Assembly (NCBI GenBank): GCA_900708905.1
Contig: CAADRB010000026.1
Coordinates: 2,036,895 to 2,100,894 of the forward strand
DNA from: Hymenolepis diminuta
Taxonomy: Eukaryota; Platyhelminthes; Cestoda; Cyclophyllidea; Hymenolepididae
Direction: 5' to 3'
Length of the DNA stretch: 64,000 nucleotides
Positions 37,281 to 50,500 of the stretch are shown here, piece after piece. The notes under the pieces are model-generated. The model searched no databases. It saw only the letters and a program-made list of their open reading frames with translations, and had not been told where the DNA came from. The stretch's first letter is position 1, and every line of letters starts with the position of its first letter. Position numbers and translations under genes: made by a program.

Positions 37281-40087
37281 AAACGGTAAAGGTCAGTTAA
37301 TAAATCCGCAAGAAACTTATTCAGTAAATAGCTACTCCAGTAATACCATCGAATGAAAAACCTGCTTACACGAGAAATACTTAGATAGCTCAATTTGCTA
37401 CTCATTGGCTCGTTCATAAGGACGCAAGTTTACTGAATAAGATAATGAAATGCATATTATAAATGTCTTTTATTAATTTAAGCTCACTCAAAGTGTTAAT
37501 AATGTCTTCCCTATTTAGTGCTAATGTCTTAATTAGGGGTTCTAGTTTAGATCTGGAATTCTAAGTATACTCAATAAATTTGTTTATTGTTCAATTTAGA
37601 GAAGATATTTACGCATCTTTTTATTATTTTTTCGGTCACTTGTTAAAATTTTTCGTAAGCTTTCTTTAAATTTAGCCTCATAATATTTTGCTCATGAAGG
37701 GAATGTGGTTTGAATCCTTTATACTAAGGCTAGCACATAGAAAAAAATTAAACTTCTAACACGATTCCTTCTTGCATTAGACTTCAGATATTACGTTAGT
37801 GCTATTTCACTTTTCGAGTTTATATTCATAATAGATCTGTCTTTTCAGTAATCTCCAACGCATATTTTAAGTTGCACAAATGATAATTTCCTGCTCTAGA
37901 ATTTTAGTTTCTTTTGATACCTGGAGTCCTAAAGATACTTAAAGGAAGCCTCGAGGTTAGTGACAGAGATGTGTGTTTCATCAAAGCGGATTATTGCTAT
38001 ACAGTTTTGAAGCGGAATTTTCAAAAATATCTTTTCGGCAGACTGAAAGTTGTAGCGCAGTTCAGTCTTATTTCAATATCCGATATATTTGTGGTATTAC
38101 TAAGGAAAGCCCAAAAATATAAATTACCTTAACAGGCAATTACAAATTCTTCAGCTGTAGATTGTTATAGGTTAAAACCGCAGTAAGCAAACACTTTTAC
38201 ACTTTGGTTCGCACATTCCTAGCTAATCACTTCATCCGTGGAATCAATATCCTCAATTTATGTAAACGGTAAGAGCATAATTAAAAAATATATGAGTTGT
38301 TAGTTATTCATGCAAGCGGTCTCCAAGGGGAAACCGGCTACTGAGACGATAAAATTTGAACATATATACTCAAATTAATGGCCATAATGGTCTGATGTGT
38401 AGAATTGATAAATATGAGAAGACTAGAATGTATTGTCCAATTGTGTTATACTTTTAAAACATTCATTATTTCACAGATCCATCTTATCCTCACATAATAT
38501 ATAAATAAAAAGATCGTGAATTTATTGGGGAATTTCATCTGTACAGATAGCATGTTTCGACATTTTGTGAATATTACTATTATTATAGGAAGAGAAGAAG
38601 GCTCAAGGAGCAAACGAAACTGATGATACTAACACATTGCACTCCTTCCACGTCCATATAATAGTAGGCTTGTTATTGAAGAAGTATGTTGAATTTTCTC
38701 CCTCTTGCGATGGCTAAAATTTAAACCAATTAATGTTACTCATTAAATTTAGCAAATTGTTCCATATTAAAGCCTACATATATAGTCTCAGAGTCAAATA
38801 AAAATTTATGTATCTTATTCGGTCTTTAGAGAAGTTACAATTTTCGTGTAATGCATAAATTGAATCTGGATTTACATCAGAGAAGGTACTGTGTAGAATT
38901 CGAAACCACAGATTGAGAAATGTAAAACTTTTGAACAAGTCTAGAATAATATATCGGCTTCATGATAATTGGAGAATAGAGGGATGGGAAGAGTGAAAGA
39001 AATTATTTTCACCTTTAGTACCGACTGTGGATCCCGATTCACATGATGCACATCTTGGGTATGTGATTTTGAAATCAGTAGTATCCTTCGAAGTATGAGA
39101 AGGAAAGGAGCAGTTACACAATTTCAAACTGAAATTTTTAGCATTGAATTTCTTTTCCCTTTTTACTTCCGCTGGTATAAGGACATCCTCTGTCTCAAAT
39201 AAGATTTTCGGCTTCTAGCACGGGGATAGCAGTAGACAAGAGAATTTTTACATGGTGTAGATTAGGAAACAATTATTCGGTGGTTGGCACTTCCCTGGGC
39301 ATTACAATGGTCACAGTCGAGAGGGAAAGCAGCACGCAAGAGTACAAAAGCAGTAAGATTTCTTTTTCCTCGCATGGCATTAAGTCACGTATATTCAGCC
39401 TCCGCTGCGGACTATCCAGTCCTGCCTCTTAAGTAGTAACTTTTTCATTATGTTAAGCTCTTCTCTAGTCTTATTTGACATATAGGCAGATTTTATGCAC
39501 CAGTTTTATTCTTTCGGCACAAAGATTGAATCAGTCACTTTCGACTCCTCATTTACGTTACCTTTTAGGCGGAGATATTCATTTTAAGGTCTAGATTTAC
39601 ACCTATTCTATAAATAGTACAAAGGGATATACTTTTTCTTGTTTTTTTCGCAGGTATTCTTTAAAAAAACTTAAAATATGGGAGCATTCATAATGTAGGA
39701 TGTAAATTGGAAATTCATAAGTATTATTAGACATTCGTTATAGGAAGAAATTACACAGAATTACTTCTAATATGCGGATCCATCATGTAAATCTAAAGCA
39801 TTTGAATGAGTAAACTATGTATTTTAACTCGTAATCTGAATGGTCACTGATTTTGTCCCTTAAATCTCATATTCGATAAAAAGGACGATGATGCACAATT
39901 TACTGAACAAGGATGGTGAAATAATAAACAATTAGTTGTTGACTAAATCTTGTTCATTTAATCTGGTTATTCAAATACTCAATAAAATAATGCATTTCAG
40001 TTTGTTCGTTTATGTCAACGTCAAGGCTGACCACTCTGCATATTAAAAGGCGAAAGTTTTACTGCTCTCCACATTTTTTCGGTTATC
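37281..40087. other. Head-to-head intergenic region between mtIF-3-like and OAT genes
   Basis: About 2.8 kb of mostly AT-rich DNA. Only short frames such as 37914-38132 are open and they are not recognised. A relatively GC-rich patch at about 39290-39430 has no identifiable content. Both promoters should lie here, but no element could be assigned. Confidence 0.5.
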
Positions 40088-40089
40088 AG
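40088..40089 (+). promoter_or_regulatory. Candidate trans-splice acceptor of the OAT gene
   Basis: A T-rich tract followed by GGTTATCAG ends 8 nt before the OAT start codon. The position leaves no normal 5' UTR and so fits a spliced-leader acceptor. Confidence 0.5.
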
Positions 40090-40097
40090 TGAGAACT

Positions 40098-41473
40098 ATG
40101 CCTTCCGTGAGTTTTCCTTCTATTTTAGGTCTTCAAAGTTTTAGTTCACTTTTAATTATCATTTTCTACCAAAGACTCTTTGCAAACAAACTGAGAAGTC
40201 CAAGGAGATTTATGCACGCGAATCTAAGTACGGTGCTCATAACTACCATCCTCTTGAAGTTGCCCTGTGCCGTGGTGAGGGCGCTTATGTTTGGGACGTC
40301 GATGGAAACAAATATCTCGACTTCTTGAGTGCGTATAGTGCTGTTAGCCAGGGACATTGTCACCCCAAAATTGTCAAAGCCCTTATTGATCAAGCCAAGG
40401 AGCTTACTCTTGTCTCTCGTGCTTTTTACTCGGACATTCTTGGTAAATACGAAGAGTATATCACCAAGCTCTTTGGTTATGATAAGGTTCTCCCAATGAA
40501 TTCTGGTAAGTGTAAATATTGGTTATTTAATTTTGTATCCTTTTGGGGTGATAACAATTTTTCATACTTTTCAGGTGTGGAGGGGGGTGAGACAGCTTTG
40601 AAGCTTGCCAGGAAGTGGGCCTACAAGGTTAAAGGAATCGAGAAAAATAAAGCTGTCATTTTATTTGCTGAGGGCAACTTCTGGGGTCGTACACTTGCTG
40701 CCTGTTCCTCATCTACCGATCCATCTTGCTATGAAGATTATGGACCGTTTATGCCGGGATTCAAAATTATCCCGTACGATGATGTTGAAGCTCTTGAAAA
40801 GGAACTCAAAGACCCGAATGTAGCTGCCTTCATGGTTGAGCCAATTCAAGGTGAAGCTGGTGTGCGCGTCCCATCAGATGGCTACCTCAAGAAGGTACGA
40901 GAACTTTGCACCCAGTACAACGTTCTCTGGATTGCTGATGAAGTTCAGACTGGTCTTGGTCGCACAGGTAGACGTCTCTGTGTTGACCACGAGGGTGTAA
41001 AGCCGGATATCGTCATTCTCGGCAAAGCTCTCTCTGGTGGAATCATGCCTGTTTCTGCTGTGCTTGCTAACGATGAGGTTATGCTTACTATTATGCCAGG
41101 AGAACATGGTTCAACATACGGTGGCAATCCTCTTGCATGTCGTGTTGCTATGGCTGCCCTTGAGGTGTTGGAAGAAGAGAAGCTAGCTGAACGTGCTGAT
41201 AGACTTGGCAAGATGTTTCGTGAATCAATGGCCACTTTACCAGAGAACGTTGTCTCTTCAGTGCGTGGAAAGGGTCTCCTGAACGCCGTGGTGATTAAGG
41301 ATAAGTATGATGCTATGGAGATTTGTAACACACTTCGTGATCATGGTCTTCTTGCCAAACCAACACATGGAACAATAATTCGTTTTGCTCCCGCCTTGGT
41401 TATCTCTGAAGAGCAAATCAAGGAAGCTTGTGACATCATCCACGAAGTATTTGCTGAATTTGCGTCTAAGTAA
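40098..41473 (+). CDS. OAT: Ornithine aminotransferase (ornithine-oxo-acid transaminase, EC 2.6.1.13)
   Basis: Exons 40098-40106, 40175-40505 and 40575-41473 give 412 aa. The enzyme is a PLP-dependent class-III aminotransferase that moves the delta-amino group of ornithine to 2-oxoglutarate, giving glutamate semialdehyde and glutamate, and so links arginine and proline metabolism. Motifs: [88 protein letters not shown]; the Schiff-base lysine at Lys264 in GKALSGG; and [17 protein letters not shown]. The C-terminal domain is complete. The first exon encodes only Met-Pro-Ser. The start is supported by the acceptor 8 nt upstream. Human OAT is 439 aa with a mitochondrial presequence. Here the protein begins almost directly at the mature enzyme, so a cytosolic location is possible (inference). 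The 69-nt second intron is a multiple of three and has no stop. Confidence 0.94.
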
Positions 41474-44400
41474 ACTTGTTACCCTAGTCCAATAACAAAC
41501 ATGTTAGTATATATTTCGAACTCCTTTTCAACCTGTTCATTGTTGAAAATACTACATAAATAGATCCTATTGATGAGTTTGCTGTTGTTAGCTGTTAGCT
41601 ATAGTCTTCTAAATCCAGATCGGTTCATCGTCTTGCTCTAACCACACCAACAAGGGAAACGGTTCAACTAGCGAACTCTAGCCTTAGAAGAAAAATAGTC
41701 TGAAACGAATGGTTTCCTTATATTTTTAAGTGCTAAACTGATTAAAATGGATGTCCGAATGAGAAAAACGGTGAAGAAATTTACCGTTTTCGTACTTGTT
41801 TGTTTGAGACAAGTCTGAAAATTAAAACGGTGCCAAATATTCTAAACTCTGGCAGTTAGATTATTGTGAAGGGCAAGGAAAATATGAAAAATGTATCTTA
41901 AATTAAACGACAACTTCTAAGCAACATAGTGCGAGCACATATGATTTATAGTTGTTTCCCTTTACTAGCTTCCCGAAACTGGTCTTTAAACCAAACGGTT
42001 AGTTGAATACCATCGCTGTGCAAAGTTTGGAAATAGAAAGAGGATGCAAGTTTCCAACATCATAATCCCTTATTTCAGAAGTCACTCTCAGTAATATCTC
42101 ATTTGCAAGCTCCTCATCTCTTACCTATTTTGAATCATTGATGAAGCTCTAACTGGTAATATGAATCGGTAAACTGTTATTTGATGATATTCAAGAAATT
42201 AAACCAACCATATTAATGTGAAAATATTATCTAGAGAGCTGTGCTGAACTATATATTCGACCGTCCCACTTGCAGCTGTGAGGATAGGATGGGTATCACC
42301 ACCAAATATTTTTCAAAGAAAAATATTAAACAGACTTGGGAAAAGCACGGCTGAGAAAGTGTATGAGACTTAATTTTGATTCATGCAAATCGGTTACCAG
42401 TTCAATGCCTTAGTTGAACATACTGGCATCAAGTATCTTAAACAAAATCATGACTCACTGATTGAGCTCAGGATAAATTTTAAAGGCAGTGTTCAAATTT
42501 CACTCTTCTCCAATTTAAGGGATAGTGACTATAACATGCTACTCTCTCCTCTTAAAATTGCTGATAAGAGCTCTGTATTTTTTCTCTGATTTAATGGATT
42601 TTTTAAAATAAAACTGTATGAATTTATCTTTTCAGTTTAAACACCTGGAGCTGTACAATCTGTTATCCCTTTTTTATAGGTTGCAACAGCAATATTGGAT
42701 AGAAAGACTTTCATATTAATTGTTTTTTTTGTTAGCATTATAACAGATTGTCCTGTAGAATAGAGTTTTCGAAATAGCTCGATTTATAATGTGCGTAGGA
42801 GGTACAGTGATCGATGTGGAAATATGTCAAGTGAGAAGTTGCTAGATCGGCGCTAATCGGCGCACACCGGGCAGTAGTTAATTCTGTTCAAGAAGAGGAG
42901 GGATAAAACACTAGTTCCTCATGAGAAATGCTTTGGAACATTTTTCCACAACCAACAAGTATTATTCATGCCTCAATACCTTAATCTGCTCGAAATTAAT
43001 CTTTTAATATCTACTATAAACATTTCCCATTTGAAGATGGATTTAGAAGTCAAACTATAACGATATTTATCTAACAACTTTGATGATAGAATACGCATAT
43101 TCATCAATACATAGTGAGGATGGTCATTCAGCGTTTTTAGAAGTGGAAAATTTAACTGTAAACAATTCTATTTTAAATAACTGAATAAACACCATTTTAA
43201 GACACTTTAGAAACAATTCCCTAAAAGTGCTTAAAAGATTAAAGTCCATTAAAATGTCGTTTAAAATTTTTTCTATTAAAACTGTATGGAAATTGGCCGA
43301 AATTGGAATGGCATTAAAAACGAACCATCTTTATGGTCTTTATGCTGCAATTAAATTGCCGCCACTTAAAGTGCATTCCTTGTCCTTTTGAATTTGTAAT
43401 CAGAACTTTGTATAATTAAGTGATCGAACGATTACTTCTAGTGATAGAAAAGTACACTGTTGGGCTAGTGAACTAAAGACGTGAAATAGTGAAGAGTAAT
43501 GGGATAGAGTAATTGTAGGGAAAACAGTTAGGGCATTCATTTATTTGAACGTTGGATCTATCATGTCATTGCATTATTTACAGGACACGGGCATACAGCG
43601 CTAAAAGCCGCAGAGTCTATGCTTTATCCCCTGACGGCCTAACAATTTGTCGGGATAAAAACGAATGTTTTGAAGACTACATTCACTCATATTGTAAGCA
43701 AGTTGCTACTATAGAATTATAAGTATGCCGAGATAGCAGTCTTGACAGATTCCGGAGTGTGGAATCATGGGAAAGCTTGCATGGTCTTCTTTAGGTCCCG
43801 TGCTAGAGACGACGTTTCCTAAAATATAAATAGTCTTTGTTGAATAAAAAAATATAATGGAGTGTCTTTACTTCTGACTTCTCTCCCAACGAGTCTGAGT
43901 CCTGCAATATCTAGTGAAAATGTAGGTCAAAATCTAAAATTCCTAGAACATTGCTGAAATAATCTCACTTTACAAAAATTGCCAAAGTCAACTATTAGGA
44001 TCTGGTATCTAAGTTACTGAATGACTTCATGTCTGAGATGTTCACTGATTGTTGCTCATATGGCGGAATTGTGTCATCGGTAGTGATATTTAATGAACAA
44101 GGGGTTGTTGGTAGTTACTAGACAAGATATTTTGACATCGGAAACAAATCTAAGTTAACTTTTCGCTGACATTTTATAATGTTCTTTTACCTCCAATTAT
44201 AAAAGAATGTGATAATCCTTTAATAATCAAGCTTACTTCAAATTTAGGAGAGGCAAACTCCTACTAATTGTAATTGTGATGTATCAATGTCAATGGAAAT
44301 ATTGATTAAATTAACAACGAAAAATTGTAGCCACTTAAGGTAATGAAAGATCATGTAAGTCATTCTGTTCGCTCTTAGCTAAACTGCAACTGAAGATGTT

Positions 44401-44870
44401 TAGAATAGTTTTGCATTTTTACTTTAATTAAGCTTAAAATTCTTAGGAAAATGTATATGAAGATGAAAAGTAATTTTGAGTTCGTATTCATTAATTTAAT
44501 AGAGAAATGATTAAATATTTTTTGTTACTTTTGAATTTCCTATTAAATCTAGAGTTTACATTTCGCATAGAATTATTCTGGCTTTAAGTATTGAAAATTA
44601 ATGATCAAAGGCTTACAGGACACTGTTTAATAACATAAAATTATTAACTAAGGTGGGATATCTCGAGGTTACCGCATATCTGGATTTGTAAGATGAACAC
44701 CAATTTGCGAAATAAAAAGCATAAATTTAACGGGATCTATAAGGCAGTCTAACAAGCTCATGCAGCTCTGGGTTGTGGAGTTCGCGTGCAGAGGCCTCCT
44801 CAGCCGATCGGCAATCAATATCCCTGCAGCTTGATGTTGCTCTTATTTAAGGATCAAGCTCGTGGACAGC
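41474..44870. other. Gene-poor AT-rich region downstream of OAT
   Basis: No gene was recognised. The OAT 3' UTR begins here without a canonical AATAAA in the first 200 nt. A small perfect inverted repeat (AAAACGGT and ACCGTTTT, about 10-nt loop) lies at about 41764-41791. A short direct repeat of ATCGGCGC lies near 42845-42862. A less AT-rich patch at 43580-43830 holds no recognisable protein. Confidence 0.45.
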
Positions 44871-44872
44871 GA

Positions 44873-44959
44873 CTCATAAGGAGCTCTGTTCGCTTAAAAT
44901 TCTTACTATCTCATCTCATACGGAGCTCTTTTCACATAATAAGATTCTTACTATCTCAT
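44873..44959. repeat. Imperfect tandem duplication of about 43 nt
   Basis: Two adjacent units each run CTCATA[AC]GGAGCTCT, then a variable AT-rich stretch, then ATTCTTACTATCTCAT (about 44873-44914 and 44915-44959). A decayed third start (ACTTACGGATC) follows. The element family is unknown. Confidence 0.7.
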
Positions 44960-45769
44960 TACTTACGGATCAATAAGCCCTAGCTACTCAACACCTTTCT
45001 TGTTCTCGCTACTTTGGACGCAGCCTAGATAATTTCGGGAGCAAATTTATAATAGAGGACATACTATCTGGACTGCTGTAGCAAAAAGGCTTATTGGTGT
45101 AGTATTCACTACAGGGTTTACCCAAATTCCTTTAGATGAGTCGGTGGATCTGTTGGAAAGACCTGAAAGTATAAAAATAAATTATAGATTAGCTAACCTC
45201 ATGCAGAATTTCCTATAAACCACTGAAATTTGAAGGCGAAGTATGAGCAGAAAGTATGGGAGTGGCAAATTGGATTGTACGTGATTAATCATAAATGATA
45301 CCTACCTTCGGTTCGTCCTCCATCAATGAACCATTTGAATGAGTCAATGTTAATGATTGTTGGGGTCATCTGGGAGTATAACTCTGAAATCTATATTGGA
45401 ATACCTTCTCGAGAGAGAGAAGAGAGATGTAAGCAATCTGGCATCTTTGCAGAAGGGCTAAGATTGTTCAAATTCAATGTGAGAAGGGATAAAGGAAATT
45501 TTTCCATGTTATAGACATTTGAGTGATTTTTATTTTTAACCGAACTTGAAATTCTCAAGTAAAGTACATGGAGACTTGAATAGTAATCGTGAGTACTTGA
45601 AAATATTGAGTCTATTTGAAAATATTGATCTAATTTTTTGACGGAGATAACATTATTTTCCTTTTCATATCGAACTAGCGTTTGATCCACATGTGTGTTT
45701 ATTAAGAAGAGGAAATTGTTTATTAATCGGTTAGAACTCTGCATAAACAGTGGTAAGCGCTTCTTTCTC

Positions 45770-47583
45770 AATTTGCCCGTAGTTCTTTTGTGCTGGCTGC
45801 CGGGAACGGAATATATAAGTCACAGTCGATGATTTTGCTAGGCCTCTGAAGTTTTGTGATTTCAGAGGCGGAGAGGGTCACATGCGTCCAGATAGATCTC
45901 CGTTGGATCCATTCTCGGCTCGGAAGATACGATTGGGTATCAAGAACAGAGATGTTTGCGATAGAGCATCCAGATCTAGACACCAACATGAGATGTCGTC
46001 CGGTACCCAATCTGCAAAGAATTAAGAATCTCTTCTACTGTGTTCTCCACTTGTGACCTGAGAAACTGCCTTCTCAAATTGTCAATAAGTTGCTCACCAA
46101 GACCATTGAGATTAGGCAGAGAATGTAAAAGGGAGATATTTAAACAACAGTAAACGTCCTCAAATCGGGTAGAAGAGAATTTGATGATATTTCTGGGCAC
46201 AATAAATTTTGACATGCTCTAATTGGCGAATATCTGACAGAAGCTGTTAATGACGGTACTGATTTTGGTAGACTTAGTATGTATAATCTCAAACCATCTT
46301 AAATATAAATCAATCACTATTAGATAAGAGATTCCTCGGATAGGTCCAACAAGACTAAATCTCACGTGAGACCAAGGAATGTTAGTTTGAGAGTATGTAA
46401 GATCCTGACGGTAATAGAGTGCAGCCTCGACTTCATATTTTGTACAACCACTTTTGACATTGTCCCATTTGCAAGGGAAACAGGTTTAGTAAGACCACAT
46501 TCCTCGGGTTACTTGCATTTATCATCCGCCAGTTCCGATCGCTTAAGACGGAGAACGAGTACGAGTTTAGCTGGAATGTGGGTACACCCACCAAAACATT
46601 TTTGGGACGATGGATGAGTTTTGGAGGGGGCAAGTGTATAACAACCCTCTTTCTATCCATCTAGACGGTATTTTTGCTTTGTATGATGTTCAAACAAACT
46701 GGATTTAGAGGCCAATTGTTGTTTTGGCACGGCAAACCCGGAGATAAGTCGTATTGGAACGACTTTAGGCACGGAAGATTCTATTGAGTGTATTAGATTT
46801 GCTACGTTTACACTATATCTGACTTATGGGTGTGGCTTTATGTCATCATTTGTTTGATGAAATCTAGTAGAATAACAAGAAAAGAGCTAAGAAAGGACTC
46901 TACTATCTCCTAATTATTCAACGGCTAAGATACCTAATTGCAAGAATATTTACTATTTCTGGATGTTTTCGAGTTCATTTTATGATGAGAGTGTAAACAA
47001 AGGGGCTTATGTCCAACCAGTGATAAATAATAAGTCCTCTTCTCCTACCACAAAAATATATTTTTTGCGAAGAATAAATATGTGGACAAGTCTTCACAGG
47101 AAATACAATGTGTTGTTCTAAATGCTTTTGAAATCCTATCCACCAAAACTGGGTACCTCAAATATATACGCACATAGAGTTTGCTGAAATTCTTCCAAGC
47201 GGATGTTGAACGTTGATTCAATGAGGAAGAAAATAAAATTCTAATAGTGAACCGTACAAGAAAATCCATCCCTAGCGTTAATGAATGTTAACCTCAACTG
47301 AAGGATGTGAGTAGAAGGAAGGCTGCCGATATGGCCGTGAATGCTAATATTTCTTCACAACTGAAATCGGATGAGATGACACTGACGGGTAGTCAAATAA
47401 CTCTAGGGAAATTCTACCTAATAGATGGTCGTTTTGCGAAATTACGGTAACAAGAATGACTATGAAATCAGAGGAAATCATGTTACACAAATTTCCAACA
47501 TGAAGAAGACGATGAGATAAGCCTTTAAAAAAATCAATAGAATCGAGAAGAAACTCAACCAGATGATTCTGGAGCCTAAACAA
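45770..47583 (-). mobile_element. Decayed Ty3/Gypsy-type retrotransposon fragment
   Basis: The minus-strand segment contains a recognisable integrase core at about 45976-46380. Less certain upstream pol sequence extends up to about 47.6 kb, where an RNase-H-like ITDHKPL motif may be echoed near 46990-47030 with stops. LTRs were not found. The left and right limits are therefore approximate. Confidence 0.55.
45976..46380 (-). pseudogene. Ty3/Gypsy integrase pseudogene fragment
   Basis: Minus-strand reading from 46380: a WSHVRFSLVGPIRGISYLIV stretch followed by IDLYLRWFE corresponds to the integrase core start (usually W...IDF.GP...YLIVVD...KW.E). Then come STVINSFCQIFAN, an in-frame TAG, SSTRFEDV, LHSLPNLNGLGEQLIDNL and GYRTTSH in the same frame, in the order expected for retrotransposon integrases. 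The first catalytic Asp (IDF) is replaced (RFS), and the Asp of the usual SDNG is absent (VPRN). A frameshift follows near 46010. The fragment is clearly dead. Confidence 0.75.
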
Positions 47584-47589
47584 AGTAGG

Positions 47590-50500
47590 GTTTCCAGAAT
47601 TTTACTCCTATTTTCCTTAGTCACTCTCTTTAAAATGAACTAACTTTTCGTTTCCATATGCTAAAACGATGAATTTCAAGATTGAGCGTCGCAATATTTG
47701 ATTTAATAATGATAACTTATTTTTCTATGAACTAAAAGCACCTTATGTGCAAAGCGATTTGGTTAAAATTCGCCTTGAGAGCAGATAAATATTTACATCA
47801 ATTGAATTAGCCCATATAAATACAGGTGAAATTCATTAGGGCAATAAGAAAAGTGAAGAGAATGGTCATTCGTCCTATCAAACTCGTGGCCAAATGTATT
47901 AAAGGTTTAGAAATGTTCATTATATGAAGGAAGAATGTAAATAAAGAGAATCTTCTATGGAAACAATAGTTAAAAGTTAAATTTTTTTTGTCTCTTACGA
48001 TCACTTGAGCTATTTAGCGTCACGCCAGATCATTCTAATTTATTAATCATGGAGTTGGCAAGATTGACCGTCATTACTAGACAGGTGGTTAATAAGCACT
48101 GGATATCACTCGGGTGATAATACAGGTGATGATTCAGGAAATTTGAGCACTGGAACGTGAACTATTCATAAAGTAGATATTGTACAACATGAATAAAAAA
48201 GAGAAATTTATTTAGACTCTTTAGGACTTTGATTTCGCTTTCAATATTTTTCTTCCCCTCTCCTATATCATTAACTGGACTTAATATGAATCGATTTCAG
48301 GTGCTTTACCACAGTAAAGATCTTAATTTTTAAACTTTCTGTGGATCATAATAAAATAGAGAATTAATTCTACTTTTTCTCTACTTAAACAGACACCCAA
48401 AAAATTGTCCAACTGTGCATGAATAACCGCTGTATGGCGTGCATCAAATGGTGGCATGGCAGTGACGCGGCCATTTCGTCATTCTCCCTATGGTACTGTT
48501 TGGCATTTGAAAAATAACTTTTCCTCTCCCGATTCTGTGTCAGCACGCCATTCGACGCTGGTAATTTATAACTAAAATATTTCCTGTGCGTTTCCAACGT
48601 CTAACTCGTATCCCTCAGTCGCATTGACCATCTTAGTGCCTGAATCAACTGACTATTAGAATTAATTTGACAAATATGGCTATAGCGGTAAGTAATTTTG
48701 TTACATTCTGTGATAAAATACAATTACTTCATTACTAATAGTGATGCTTGAGCTTTGTTACATTAACACATTACTCAACTACATAAGAAATTTACAATTT
48801 CAGGTCACTAAAATGAACTTCAAATATAAAGTAGAACATTTTTGTCTTAGCAACGAATCATGAGTACAGCCATTAAGCACTCACAGATCCTTATATCAGT
48901 AATTATTTTCTAAAAAAGCTGAATTTTTAGAATAATTAGGAAATATTACTCAAACCACTTCCTAATATTAAATTCTGATGGTATTTCATATGTAATAATT
49001 TCGAAATTGAATGAACAATTCCATTTTACTCATCAACTGTAATTACTTGGGTCGAAAATAAGTCCTACAATATACATTTTACAAATGATAAGCTTTCAGA
49101 TGCTCGCGTTCGACAGACTTCTTGAATGTTCAAAATGATTCTGTGAAATGTACCAAATGATAAAAAGATTAACACACTAAACAACTGTTTATTACATAAA
49201 TTTCAACTAAATGCTACTCTCATTTTTTCCCAAAAATAGGAAAATAATTGAGTTCAAAGGAGGTGTCAGCTAAATTCAACTAGCTGCCCTTGGCTATCGG
49301 AAAATGTGCAATTTTCGGGACAGCATAACGAAAGATACTATTTCGTGGACTAAACCTACTTAAATCAGGAGGTTAAAGCCCGTGGAATGAAATTTGAAAT
49401 TAGAAGATGGTGCTGTGAATATACCTATTTGATAAGGGTGGATAACCTGGTGAATTCACAGTTCAAAAAAGTTTGATCTCTTTTGAGCTTTTTTCTTATA
49501 TTCGGTTTTATAGCGAGTGTAAAGTGAACAGTAATTAATACACGGAAGGCAAGAAATATTTAAAAATTCGTAAGAAATTACAAGAGTAGCGATCAAACAG
49601 AACCAGATCTATTTGACGGTAACTGGAGGTTCAGTAGGCAGATTAATAATGAAGACCTTGTAAGTATCTTAAGTTTGCAGATTGTCTTAAATGTAGTTCA
49701 CTTCTGTACACTCTCTACCTAGCTATATTTCTGTGCGACGCTATAGTGGCTTCGCTTAACATCAGGTGCCCATGACGAAATCCACGCTACTGGGCACTAC
49801 TGCAAAAGTTTTCTCTTTGATTCTTCATGTAGGTGACATTACACCGTGTAATGACGCATTCCAGTTTCCCACAAGTACCATTTCTGGAGTGCTAAAAGAA
49901 AAAAGCCAGACTAAGGAGTGTGAAATAAAGGGCTTACGATACTTTGAATGGGTTATAAAATGTATAGGCATAAAGTATAAATAAGAAATATCGGGATCAC
50001 CAGACTTTCCGTACGCTAACCTCAATAAATTCAAACAATGAAATCGAAATATCCTATTGAATTTTTACTTATTGGAAATTTCAGCTTTTAATAAGTTAGA
50101 ATATGTAGAGGTGGTATCAAAACACAGTTTTTTAAACTGGGAAACACAACTGACCTTTGCCTTTGAAAATGAATCCATTTTCAAACAGTTATCTTCAGAG
50201 CTATGCTCCAAGTGAATAGAATACCCGCTCAAAATCTTAAGGACTGAGAGGTAATAATGACTACTGGCATTAGACAAAAGTTTAATTTCAAGAACAAAAT
50301 CTTCAAGTATTCACTTCCTCCTCCGTAATATATATATTAAAAAACCCCGTATTCTCTAACCAAATGGACTGAATTAAATCAGTGGTCAAATTAATGTATT
50401 TCAAATTAGTTTCAGTCCATCAGACGGTTTAAACAACACGTCAGTTGACGACATTTAAATACAGAGAAGTAGGGCACGTCACTTAAATATGGAAATTTCT

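Noticed and set aside
40945..41331. Minus-strand 128-codon frame opposite OAT
   Set aside because: Antisense shadow of a highly conserved enzyme gene.
45391..45771. Minus-strand 126-codon frame next to the Gypsy relic
   Set aside because: Could be downstream element sequence, but no motif was recognised; left out of the annotated integrase fragment.
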